A DNA stretch of 42,120 nt from CAMLOF01 sp966692625. GTDB taxonomy: Bacteria > Pseudomonadota > Gammaproteobacteria > Burkholderiales > Burkholderiaceae_C. Made by a program: the position numbers and the translations under genes. The stretch covers positions 1-42,120 of the forward strand of contig CBKZAG010000003.1 in NCBI GenBank assembly GCA_966692625.1. The letters are read 5' to 3'. How positions within the stretch are numbered: the stretch's first letter is position 1; each line of letters starts with the position of its first letter. Positions 16,275 through 24,088 of this stretch are shown one piece after another. Below the pieces are notes generated by a model. The model worked only from the letters and a program-made list of their open reading frames with translations, did no database searches and was not told where the DNA came from.

Positions 16275-18698
16275 ATGTCCGGACACCCCCCCCTGCCCAG
16301 TGAACCCGTGACGCTGCCACTGTTGCCTTTGCGCGACGTGGTGGTGTTCCCCCACATGGTGATCCCGCTTTTCGTGGGTCGCCCCAAGAGCATCAAGGCC
16401 CTGGAGGCCGCGATGGAGAACGAGCGCCGCATCATGCTGGTGGCGCAGAAGGCCGCAGCCAAGGACGAGCCTGCCCCCGAGGACATGTTCGAGATGGGCT
16501 GTGTGGCCAGCATCCTGCAGATGCTCAAGCTGCCCGACGGCACCGTGAAGGTGCTGGTCGAAGGCGTGCAGCGTGCCAAGGTGCTGGGTGTGGAAGAGGG
16601 CGAAAGCCACTTCAGCGCATCCGTTTCGCCGGTGGAGCCTGCCGCCGAGAGCGCTGAAAGCGAAACGACGGAACTGGAAGCCTTGCGCCGCGCGGTGATG
16701 CAGCAGTTCGACCAGTACGTGAAGCTCAACAAGAAGATCCCGTCCGAGATCCTGACGTCCATCGCCAGCATCGACGACGCTGGTCGTCTGGCCGACACCA
16801 TCGCCGCGCACCTGCCGCTCAAGCTTGAAGCCAAGCAGAGCGTGCTCGACCTGGACAAGGTGTCGCAGCGCCTGGAGAACCTTTTTGCTCAGCTTGAGCG
16901 GGAGGTGGACATCCTCAACGTTGACAAGCGCATCCGTGGCCGCGTCAAGCGCCAGATGGAGAAGAATCAGCGCGACTTCTACCTGAACGAGCAGGTCAAG
17001 GCCATTCAGAAGGAGCTGGGCGAGGGCGAAGAGGGCGCCGACATCGAGGAGATCGAGAAGAAGATCAAGCTCGCGAAGATGCCCGCCGAAGCCCGCAAGA
17101 AGGCCGACGGTGAGCTCAAGAAGCTCAAGTTGATGTCGCCCATGTCGGCCGAGGCCACGGTGGTGCGCAACTACATCGACGTGCTGACTGGCCTGCCCTG
17201 GAGCAAGAAGACCAAGATCAAGCACGATCTGGCCTACGCCGAAGAGGTGCTCAACGAGGACCACTACGGGCTGGAAAAGGTCAAGGACCGCATTCTTGAG
17301 TACCTCGCGGTGCAGCAGCGCGTGGACAAGGTCAAGGCGCCCATTCTTTGCCTGGTGGGGCCACCGGGTGTGGGCAAGACCTCGCTGGGGCAGTCGGTGG
17401 CCAAGGCCACGGGCCGCAAGTACGTGCGCATGGCGCTGGGCGGCATGCGTGATGAGGCCGAGATCCGTGGCCACCGTCGCACCTACATCGGCGCCATGCC
17501 GGGCAAGGTGCTGCAAAGCCTGAACAAGGTTGGCACACGCAACCCGTTGTTCCTGCTGGACGAGATTGACAAGCTAGGCATGGACTTCCGTGGCGATCCG
17601 TCATCGGCGCTGCTGGAGGTGCTGGATCCCGAGCAGAACCACACCTTTGGTGACCACTACGTGGAGGTGGACTTCGACCTGTCGGACGTGATGTTCGTGG
17701 CGACTTCCAACTCCATGAACATTCCGCCCGCGTTGCTGGACCGCATGGAGGTGATCCGCCTCTCCGGTTACACCGAGGACGAGAAGACCAACATCGCCCT
17801 GAAATACCTGCTGCCCAAGCAGCTGAAGAACAACGGCATCAAGGACGGTGAGCTGACCGTGACCGAGGATGCCGTGCGCGATGTGGTGCGTTACTACACC
17901 CGTGAGGCGGGCGTGCGTTCGCTGGAGCGCGAGCTGTCCAAGATCTGCCGCAAGGTGGTCAAGGGCCTGTTGCTCAAGAAGTACACGCCGACCGTGGTGG
18001 TGAATGCCGAGAACCTGAGCGACTTCCTGGGCGTGCGCAAGTTCACGTACGGGCGTGCCGAACAGCAGAACCAGGTGGGTCAGGTCGTGGGCCTGGCCTG
18101 GACCGAGGTGGGCGGCGACCTGCTGACCATCGAGGCAGCCCTGATGCCCGGCAAGGGCAACGTCATCCGCACTGGCCAGTTGGGCGATGTGATGAAGGAG
18201 TCCGTGGAAGCGGCACGCACTGTGGTGCGCAGCCGCGCGCGCAACCTGGGCATCAAGGACGAGGTGTTCGAGAAGAAGGACATCCACATCCACGTGCCCG
18301 ATGGCGCCACGCCCAAGGACGGCCCGAGCGCGGGTGCTGCCATGACGACGGCCATGGTGTCGGCGTTGACTGGCATTCCGGTGCGTGCTGACGTGGCGAT
18401 GACCGGCGAGATCACCCTGCGTGGCGAGGTGACGGCGATCGGCGGCCTCAAGGAGAAGTTGCTGGCGGCGCTGCGTGGCGGCATCAAGACGGTGATCATT
18501 CCTGAGGAAAACGTCAAGGACCTCGCCGAGATTCCGGACAACGTCAAGGAAGGCCTGGAGATCGTTCCGGTGAAATGGATCGACAAGGTGCTGCAGTTGG
18601 CGCTGGAACGCACCACCGTGCCGCTGACCGAGGAAGAGGCTGCGCCGGTGACGGCTGCTGCGCCTTCCGCCGATGCCACGGGTGCGGTGAAACACTGA
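16275..18698 (+). CDS. lon: Lon, ATP-dependent serine protease
   Basis: An 807-residue protease that degrades misfolded and regulatory proteins in the cytosol. The N-terminal substrate domain runs from about residues 12 to 210, starting 'LPLLPLRDVVVFPHMVIPLF'. The AAA+ module has Walker A 'GPPGVGKT' at 362-369 and 'LFLLDEIDKLG' near 425. The peptidase domain has the catalytic dyad Ser685 ('KDGPSAGAAM') and Lys726 ('IGGLKEKLL'). The ATG at 16275 has AAAGAGG upstream and matches the usual amino end; the in-frame ATG at 16203 would overlap the promoter. Confidence 0.98.
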   Translation: MSGHPPLPSEPVTLPLLPLRDVVVFPHMVIPLFVGRPKSIKALEAAMENERRIMLVAQKAAAKDEPAPEDMFEMGCVASILQMLKLPDGTVKVLVEGVQRAKVLGVEEGESHFSASVSPVEPAAESAESETTELEALRRAVMQQFDQYVKLNKKIPSEILTSIASIDDAGRLADTIAAHLPLKLEAKQSVLDLDKVSQRLENLFAQLEREVDILNVDKRIRGRVKRQMEKNQRDFYLNEQVKAIQKELGEGEEGADIEEIEKKIKLAKMPAEARKKADGELKKLKLMSPMSAEATVVRNYIDVLTGLPWSKKTKIKHDLAYAEEVLNEDHYGLEKVKDRILEYLAVQQRVDKVKAPILCLVGPPGVGKTSLGQSVAKATGRKYVRMALGGMRDEAEIRGHRRTYIGAMPGKVLQSLNKVGTRNPLFLLDEIDKLGMDFRGDPSSALLEVLDPEQNHTFGDHYVEVDFDLSDVMFVATSNSMNIPPALLDRMEVIRLSGYTEDEKTNIALKYLLPKQLKNNGIKDGELTVTEDAVRDVVRYYTREAGVRSLERELSKICRKVVKGLLLKKYTPTVVVNAENLSDFLGVRKFTYGRAEQQNQVGQVVGLAWTEVGGDLLTIEAALMPGKGNVIRTGQLGDVMKESVEAARTVVRSRARNLGIKDEVFEKKDIHIHVPDGATPKDGPSAGAAMTTAMVSALTGIPVRADVAMTGEITLRGEVTAIGGLKEKLLAALRGGIKTVIIPEENVKDLAEIPDNVKEGLEIVPVKWIDKVLQLALERTTVPLTEEEAAPVTAAAPSADATGAVKH

Positions 18699-18716
18699 AA
18701 AATTTTTTGATCAGGT

Positions 18717-18746
18717 TTGACGGAGGCAAAAAAATCGGTATAGAAT
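18717..18746 (+). promoter_or_regulatory. Sigma-70 promoter of tRNA-Gly
   Basis: TTGACG (18717-18722) is followed by TATAGA (18739-18744, 16-bp spacer) or TAGAAT (18741-18746, 18-bp spacer). Both hexamers are near consensus, and the initiation point would be about 40 bp before the tRNA. It is one of the strongest-looking promoters in the window. Confidence 0.7.
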
Positions 18747-18794
18747 AATGGCTTCAGACGACGCAAACAGAAATGTTTGAAAAGACTGAAAAAT

Positions 18795-18870
18795 GCGGGA
18801 TTAGCTCAGTTGGTAGAGCGATACCTTGCCAAGGTATAGGTCGAGAGTTCGAGCCTCTTATCCCGCTCCA
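18795..18870 (+). tRNA. tRNA-Gly (anticodon GCC)
   Basis: A complete 76-nt class I tRNA. The acceptor stem pairs GCGGGAT (18795-18801) with ATCCCGC, followed by TCCA, so the CCA end is encoded. The D-arm is 'GCTCAGTTGGTAGAGC'. The anticodon stem ATACC/GGTAT encloses TTGCCAA with anticodon GCC. The T-arm is 'GAGTTCGAGCCTC'. A terminator follows after 8 bp, so the tRNA is probably a single-gene unit. Confidence 0.97.
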
Positions 18871-18878
18871 ACACCGTC

Positions 18879-18906
18879 AAAAAAGGAAGCCTCGGCTTCC
18901 TTTTTT
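18879..18906. terminator. Bidirectional terminator between tRNA-Gly and cobA
   Basis: AAAAAAGGAAGCC and GGCTTCCTTTTTT form a 13-bp perfect stem around a 2-base centre. The stem has a T-run on the plus strand and, because of the A-run, an equivalent T-run on the minus strand. It can end tRNA-Gly transcription and also the nirB-to-cobA operon arriving from the right. Confidence 0.92.
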
Positions 18907-18978
18907 GTTTTTGGCCTATTGGAAGCCTTCCGCAGGGCCGCCCGCAGCCCGCTTCGCCTGCGTGACGGGCTTGAGCGG

Positions 18979-19770
18979 TCAGGCGGCTTGCAAGTTGACC
19001 GTTGCGGGGGCGGCTTGTATTCGCGCCAGCCCGCACAGCACGTCACCCACCACGATCACTGAGGGGCTGCCCAGGTGCTGCTCGTAAAGGGTTTGTTGCA
19101 ACTGTCCCAGCGTGGTGACGGCATGGCGCTGCTGCGGCAAGGTGGCGCGCTGCACGATGGCCAGCGGCGTGTCTGCGGGCAGACCTTGGAGCAGGCCCGA
19201 TTCGATCTGCTCGGCGCTGGACACGCCCATGTAGATGACCAGCGTGAGACGAGCCTGGTGGGCGCAGCGGGCCAAAGCCGCCCAGTCCGTACCGCTGTCG
19301 CCAGGCTTGGCGTGCCCGGTGACAAAGACCACGCCGTGCGCATGTTCGCGGTGGGTCAGCGGCACGTTCAAGGTGGTGACGGCGGCCAGGCCGGAGGTGA
19401 TGCCGTTGATCACGCGCACCTGAATGCCTTCTGCCTCCAGGTGCTCCACCTCTTCACCGCCTCGCCCGAAGATGAAAGGGTCGCCCCCCTTGAGGCGCAC
19501 CACCGTTTCGCCTGCCAGGGCGGCCTGGATCATCAGTCGCTCAATGAACGTCTGCGGCGTGGATTTGCAGCCGCCACGTTTGCCCACGTGCACGATGCGT
19601 GCGTCTGGGTTGGCGTGGGTGAGCACCTCGTCGTTGACCAGGTCGTCCACCAGCAGCACGGTGGCCGAAGCAATCGCCTTGACCGCCTTGAGGGTGAGCA
19701 GTTCCGGGTCGCCGGGGCCGGCCCCCACGAGCGTGACGGTGGGGCGCTGGGGTTGGGATGTCTGGGACAT
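18979..19770 (-). CDS. cobA: Uroporphyrinogen-III C-methyltransferase
   Basis: A 263-residue SAM-dependent enzyme that methylates uroporphyrinogen III at C2 and C7 to precorrin-2, the entry to siroheme. Family motifs are 'VTLVGAGPGDPELLTLKA' near residue 12, 'VVRLKGGDPFIFGRGGEE' near residue 90 and 'VINGITSGLAAV' near residue 120. There is no fused CysG dehydrogenase/ferrochelatase domain, so those steps must be encoded elsewhere. It is the last gene of the nirB-nirD-nasA-ybiB-cobA run, 36 bp after ybiB. That fits supply of siroheme for NirB. Confidence 0.95.
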   Translation of the reverse strand: MSQTSQPQRPTVTLVGAGPGDPELLTLKAVKAIASATVLLVDDLVNDEVLTHANPDARIVHVGKRGGCKSTPQTFIERLMIQAALAGETVVRLKGGDPFIFGRGGEEVEHLEAEGIQVRVINGITSGLAAVTTLNVPLTHREHAHGVVFVTGHAKPGDSGTDWAALARCAHQARLTLVIYMGVSSAEQIESGLLQGLPADTPLAIVQRATLPQQRHAVTTLGQLQQTLYEQHLGSPSVIVVGDVLCGLARIQAAPATVNLQAA

Positions 19771-19806
19771 GGTGGGCTCCGGTAGGCTGGGGGATCGGGG
19801 CGAAGG

Positions 19807-20745
19807 TCAGGCGGGCAGGGGCAGCTCCGCAAGAGCTTTCTCGATATGGCGCGCCTGCGTTGCAATCGGCGTGGGCAAGGTCTGTTCGCCGCGAAGGACG
19901 CGGGCGATGTAACGGATGGTGGCTTCGTGGTCCTGTCCGGCGGGCAGGTCTGGCAGCGAGGCGAGTGATCCCGCTTGCTGTGGCTCTACGGTACGGCATT
20001 CGCCCTCGCTGAACAAGTCCATCTGTGGTGTGCGCCGCGGGTCAGCCACCGGTTCTCCCTCAGTGCCGCGCAGCAACAGCGCATGGGTGCCGGTGAGGCG
20101 AAGCACGGCGCTCATGCTGTGCAGGTATTCGGGGTGAGTGTAGCTGCTCACGAGCAGGCTGGGGCCACTGCAAGGGGCGAGCAGCTTGACGAGGCTGTGC
20201 GCGCTGTTGCGCAAGCCCACCACGCGGCGCACGTTGAGCAGCTTCTGCAGGGAAGGCAACAGGCCTTCCGTTGGAAGGAACCAGACGCCAGCCTGATCTG
20301 GCAGATCTGTCAGGGACGAAAGAAAGGGGTTGGGGATCGTGCCCTGCTGCGTCAGCCTGGTGAGCACCTCACTCGTCGTGACGCGCCCTGGGTCCACGGT
20401 CTGGCCGTGCAGCAGGACACGCAATCCTTGGTTTGCGAGCGTCAGGGCCAGCAACGCGGCGAGTGCAGGCAATTTGCGGGCACCGTTGTAGCAAGGCAGA
20501 ACGACGGTCGGCGTGGCACCTGTGGCGCGGGCGGGCAACCGGGCGTGCACGGCGTCCAGGAAGCCGGCCATTTCCTCAGGGGTTTCACCCTTTACCCGCA
20601 TGGCGATGCAGAACGCCCCCACTTCCAGGTCGCTCACCTGGCCATCGAGCACCTGGCCAAGGAGATCGCTCGCAGCTTCACGCGACAGCGCGCGGGCGCC
20701 GTCCTTGCCGCGCCCGATTTCCTTGATGTAGTGAGAAATGCCCAT
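19807..20745 (-). CDS. ybiB: YbiB-like protein of the anthranilate phosphoribosyltransferase (TrpD2) fold
   Basis: A 312-residue protein with the glycosyltransferase family 3 layout. A helical N-terminal domain ('ASDLLGQVLDGQVSDLEVGAF', 'KGETPEEMAGF') is followed by an alpha/beta domain ('LPCYNGARKLPALAALLALTL', where TrpD has its phosphate-binding loop). E. coli YbiB is a DNA/RNA-binding relative without TrpD activity. In Burkholderiales this gene is often found with nitrate assimilation genes. It lies 34 bp after nasA and 36 bp before cobA in the same operon. Its role in nitrate metabolism is not established; nucleic-acid binding is inferred from the E. coli homologue. Confidence 0.85.
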   Translation of the reverse strand: MGISHYIKEIGRGKDGARALSREAASDLLGQVLDGQVSDLEVGAFCIAMRVKGETPEEMAGFLDAVHARLPARATGATPTVVLPCYNGARKLPALAALLALTLANQGLRVLLHGQTVDPGRVTTSEVLTRLTQQGTIPNPFLSSLTDLPDQAGVWFLPTEGLLPSLQKLLNVRRVVGLRNSAHSLVKLLAPCSGPSLLVSSYTHPEYLHSMSAVLRLTGTHALLLRGTEGEPVADPRRTPQMDLFSEGECRTVEPQQAGSLASLPDLPAGQDHEATIRYIARVLRGEQTLPTPIATQARHIEKALAELPLPA

Positions 20746-20779
20746 GGCGGGATTTTCGGCGTTCTTATATGAAAACGGG

Positions 20780-23665
20780 TTATGTGCTGATACGAACAGC
20801 GACAGGATTTTGCTGAACGAGGCGCTTGAGCTCGGGGACGCACGAGCCGCATTGTGTGCCGCAACCCAGGCGGGACTGCAAGGTGGCCAGGCGTGCGGCA
20901 GGTTCGCCGTCGATCTCTGGCAAGGCTTGGCGGATGGCCTGCGCGGTGATGCCCAGGCAGTTGCACACCGGTTGGCTGCGTTCCGCGGGGGCCCCGCCAG
21001 GTGCAGTGTCGCGGGCCTGCAGCAGGGCGAGCCCGGTCACCGGTGTCGGCAGGGTGTCGCGCAGCAGGGTGGACAACCAGGTGCTGCTGCGGCTGTCGCC
21101 CGCGAGCAGGAAGGCCTGTACCCGGGATGTTTCGGTACCGCCCACACGCACGCGGCGGTGTTGGTGGCGCAGCGGGTCGGCGTAGCGCAGCGTGTCCACG
21201 GTGTCCAGATCCAACGCCTGCACCAGGGTGTGGAGCCAGTCGCCCTGGTCGTCAGGGGCTTGTGCACAGGCGGCCTGGAACCAGATGCCGCACAGGGCAG
21301 GCAGGCCAGCGGTCGCGGAGCCGCCTGCCGCAGCAAAAGGCACGCAGGCGGCGTAGTCGAAGGAATTCAAGAGCGGGCGCAGCGCCTGTTGCACTTCCAA
21401 CGCCTTTTCTGCGGGCAGCCAGGCCATGGCCTGCAGCGTCCAGGGCAGGGCGGTTTTTTCAATGCGTACCGCCGCGTGCTTGAGTTCCGGCTGCTTGGAC
21501 GTGGGGCAATAGGCCGATGTGGTGAGGCCGTTGACGCCGGACATGCGCTGGCCGTCCAGTCCACGGCCACCCAGGTACTCGCTGCCCCAGTGCATGCCGA
21601 TGAAGCACTGGCGGCGTGCCAGTTCGTGCGATGCACTGGCGGGCAGCACCAGTTGGCCGCGCTTGCTGGTGACGCGTACCAGGTCGCCTGTCTCGATGCC
21701 TGCGTCGGCCATGTCCTGGGGGTGCATCTGGACTTCGGGCTCGGCCACGTGGCCGAACAGCTTGCCCAGGGTGCCGGTGCGGGTCATGCCATGCCACTGG
21801 TCGCGCAGGCGCCCGGTGGTCAGGGCGTAGGGGTAGCGCGACTCGCGTTCCTCGGCAACGGGTTCGTAGGGCAGGGCGGTGAAGCGGGCGCGGCCATCGG
21901 CGGTGGGGAACATGCCATCGGCGTAAAGGCGTTCGGTGCCGCTGGCCTGGCCTTCAGGCTGGGGCCATTGTTGTGGCGCGGTGTCCAGCTGGGCGTAGCT
22001 CAGGCCGGTGATGTCCAGGTCGCGGCCGCGTGTGCTCTCGCGGTGTTCGTTCCAGATCTGCTCGGGCGTTTCGTAGGGAAAGAGCGTGTCGGTGGTACGC
22101 CGGGGCAGGCGCTCCTCCAGCCTGTGTGCCAGATCCACGGCGATCTGCCAGTCGTGGCGTGGGCCGTCTGCAGATGTGGCTGGCGGCGGCACGGCGGTGC
22201 GCACGCGGGTGATGCGCCGCTCGCTGTTGGTGACGGTGCCTTCTTTTTCGCCCCAGGTGGTGGCGGGCAGCAGCAGGTCGGCCCAGTCGCAAGTGGCGGC
22301 GCTGGCGTAGGCTTCCTGCACCACCACGAATTCGGCACGTTCCAGTGCGCGGCGCACGGTGGCCTGGTCGGGCAGTGACTGGGCCGGGTTGGTGCAGGCA
22401 ATCCACAGGGCTTTGATTTCGCCGTCGGCGGCGGCCTGGAACATGTCCACGGCCGTTTTGCCGGGGGTAGCGGGCACGTCTGGCACGCCCCACAGGGCTG
22501 CCACCTCGGCACGGTGTGCCGGGTTGGCCAAGTCACGGTGGGCCGACAGCAGGTTGGCCAGACCTCCCACCTCGCGCCCGCCCATGGCATTGGGCTGGCC
22601 GGTGAGGGAGAAGGGCCCCGCGCCGGGCAGGCCAATCTGCCCGCAGGCCAGGTGCAGGTTGATGAGGCTGGCGTTCTTGGCGGTGCCGCTGGTGGACTGG
22701 TTGAGCCCCTGGCAATAGAGGCTCAGCGTGCGCAGGCGGGCGTTGGGGGTTACCTGGCTGGCACCGTCTGGCACACCCGCGAACCACCGTGCCGCGGTGA
22801 ACAGGTCAGCCACGGGCACGCCGCAGATCTGGGCCACGGCGTCGGGTGTGTAGCCCTGGACCAACTCGCGCAGGGCGGTGAAGCCACTGGTGTGGCGGTC
22901 GATGTAGCCGGTGTCGATCCAACCCTCGGCCAGCATGATGTGCAGCAGGCCGTGAAAGAGCATGACATCGGTGCCCGGCTGCAGCGGCAGGAAGAGGTCG
23001 GCCAGGCTGGCGGTGTCGGTGCGGCGGGGGTCGGCCACGATGACCTTCATGCCTGGGCGCTGTGCCTTGGCATCCTCAATGCGGCGAAACAGCACCGGGT
23101 GGGCCCAGGCGGCGTTGCTGCCGACGATGAAGAGACAGTCGGCGTGGTTGACGTCGTCGTAGCAGGCGGGTGGGGCGTCGGCGCCCAGGGTGAGTTTGTA
23201 GCCCGCCACGGCGCTGCTCATGCACAGGCGCGAGTTGGTGTCGATGTTGTTGGTGCCCAGCAACCCTTTGGCGAGTTTGTTGAAGACATAGTAGTCCTCG
23301 GTGAGCAGTTGGCCGCTGATGTAGAAGCCCAGCGCATCGGGGCCGTGCTGGCGCACGATGGCCGCCAGGCGGTCAGCAGCCAGGTCAAGCGCAGCGTTCC
23401 AGGGCAGGGGCTGGGGGGCCGCGCCGCGCTGTGCACGCAGCATGGGCTGGGTCAGCCGCACCTGGCGTGCAATGGCGGGGTCTGCCGTGAGGTGCAGGGT
23501 GGAGCCCTTGGTGCACAGCCGCCCGAAGTTGGCCGGGTGCTGCGGGTCGCCCCGTACGTGGGTGACGCGATCGCCCACGGACTCGATGATCACGCCGCAG
23601 CCCACACCGCAGTAGGGGCAGGTGGAGCGGGTCTCCTGGGCCAGGGTGATCGGTTCGGCACTCAC
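20780..23665 (-). CDS. nasA: Assimilatory nitrate reductase, molybdopterin catalytic subunit
   Basis: A 961-residue cytoplasmic enzyme that reduces nitrate to nitrite with a bis-MGD molybdenum cofactor. The N-terminal [4Fe-4S] site has Cys16, Cys19, Cys23 and Cys51 ('CPYCGVGCG' and 'GRLCTKG'). The active-site region 'NSRLCMSSAVAGYKLTLG' near residue 150 has the cysteine position of NasA-type enzymes. The molydopterin-binding C-terminal domain starts near 'RYPYALTTGRLRDQWHG'. A BFD-type [2Fe-2S] domain is fused at the end (Cys901, Cys903, Cys939, Cys942). That domain can take electrons directly from a flavoprotein or ferredoxin. No signal peptide is seen. It starts 24 bp after nirD. Confidence 0.96.
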   Translation of the reverse strand: MSAEPITLAQETRSTCPYCGVGCGVIIESVGDRVTHVRGDPQHPANFGRLCTKGSTLHLTADPAIARQVRLTQPMLRAQRGAAPQPLPWNAALDLAADRLAAIVRQHGPDALGFYISGQLLTEDYYVFNKLAKGLLGTNNIDTNSRLCMSSAVAGYKLTLGADAPPACYDDVNHADCLFIVGSNAAWAHPVLFRRIEDAKAQRPGMKVIVADPRRTDTASLADLFLPLQPGTDVMLFHGLLHIMLAEGWIDTGYIDRHTSGFTALRELVQGYTPDAVAQICGVPVADLFTAARWFAGVPDGASQVTPNARLRTLSLYCQGLNQSTSGTAKNASLINLHLACGQIGLPGAGPFSLTGQPNAMGGREVGGLANLLSAHRDLANPAHRAEVAALWGVPDVPATPGKTAVDMFQAAADGEIKALWIACTNPAQSLPDQATVRRALERAEFVVVQEAYASAATCDWADLLLPATTWGEKEGTVTNSERRITRVRTAVPPPATSADGPRHDWQIAVDLAHRLEERLPRRTTDTLFPYETPEQIWNEHRESTRGRDLDITGLSYAQLDTAPQQWPQPEGQASGTERLYADGMFPTADGRARFTALPYEPVAEERESRYPYALTTGRLRDQWHGMTRTGTLGKLFGHVAEPEVQMHPQDMADAGIETGDLVRVTSKRGQLVLPASASHELARRQCFIGMHWGSEYLGGRGLDGQRMSGVNGLTTSAYCPTSKQPELKHAAVRIEKTALPWTLQAMAWLPAEKALEVQQALRPLLNSFDYAACVPFAAAGGSATAGLPALCGIWFQAACAQAPDDQGDWLHTLVQALDLDTVDTLRYADPLRHQHRRVRVGGTETSRVQAFLLAGDSRSSTWLSTLLRDTLPTPVTGLALLQARDTAPGGAPAERSQPVCNCLGITAQAIRQALPEIDGEPAARLATLQSRLGCGTQCGSCVPELKRLVQQNPVAVRIST

Positions 23666-23689
23666 GTGGTTGTCTCCTCTGCGGGGCGT

Positions 23690-24088
23690 TCAGGCGGTCT
23701 GCGAGCAGCGCCGCGCGGGGCCGGCGATGGGGCGTGCCAGGTCGGTGGCCTGGGTGGCAAGTTCACGGGCGTCCAGCCACACTTCGCCTGCTTCCACCTT
23801 GACGTTGAAGCGGGGCGTGCAACCCTCGTCAGGCGCGGCGGCCTGGCCGTCGCACAGGCCGATGGTCCAGTTGTGCAGTGGGCAGGCCACGCTGCGTCCG
23901 AAGACGATGCCCTGGCTCAGCGGCCCGCCTTTGTGGGGGCAGCGGTCGAGCAGGGCGAACACCTCGTCTTCGGTGTTGCGGAAGATGGCGACGTCCAGCC
24001 CTTTGGCGCGCGCCACGCGGCGCGAGCCCAGCACGGGGATGTCTTCCACGCGGCAGATCAGGGTCCATTCGGGTTGGGGGGCGCTCAT
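23690..24088 (-). CDS. nirD: Nitrite reductase (NADH) small subunit, Rieske-type
   Basis: A 132-residue partner of NirB. It has a Rieske fold with both ligand pairs present: 'CPHKGG' and 'CPLHNW'. Many NirD proteins, including that of E. coli, lack these cysteines, so this version may hold a [2Fe-2S] cluster. The ATG at 24088 overlaps the nirB stop codon by 4 bp (ATGA), which implies translational coupling; a longer upstream reading would lie inside nirB. nasA follows after 24 bp. Confidence 0.93.
   Translation of the reverse strand: MSAPQPEWTLICRVEDIPVLGSRRVARAKGLDVAIFRNTEDEVFALLDRCPHKGGPLSQGIVFGRSVACPLHNWTIGLCDGQAAAPDEGCTPRFNVKVEAGEVWLDARELATQATDLARPIAGPARRCSQTA

Noticed and set aside
15129..17516. 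A 795-codon open frame antisense to clpX and lon
   Set aside because: It is a shadow of strong codon bias in two well-conserved genes; its translation has no recognisable domain and is His/Leu/Gly-rich, as antisense frames in high-GC DNA are.
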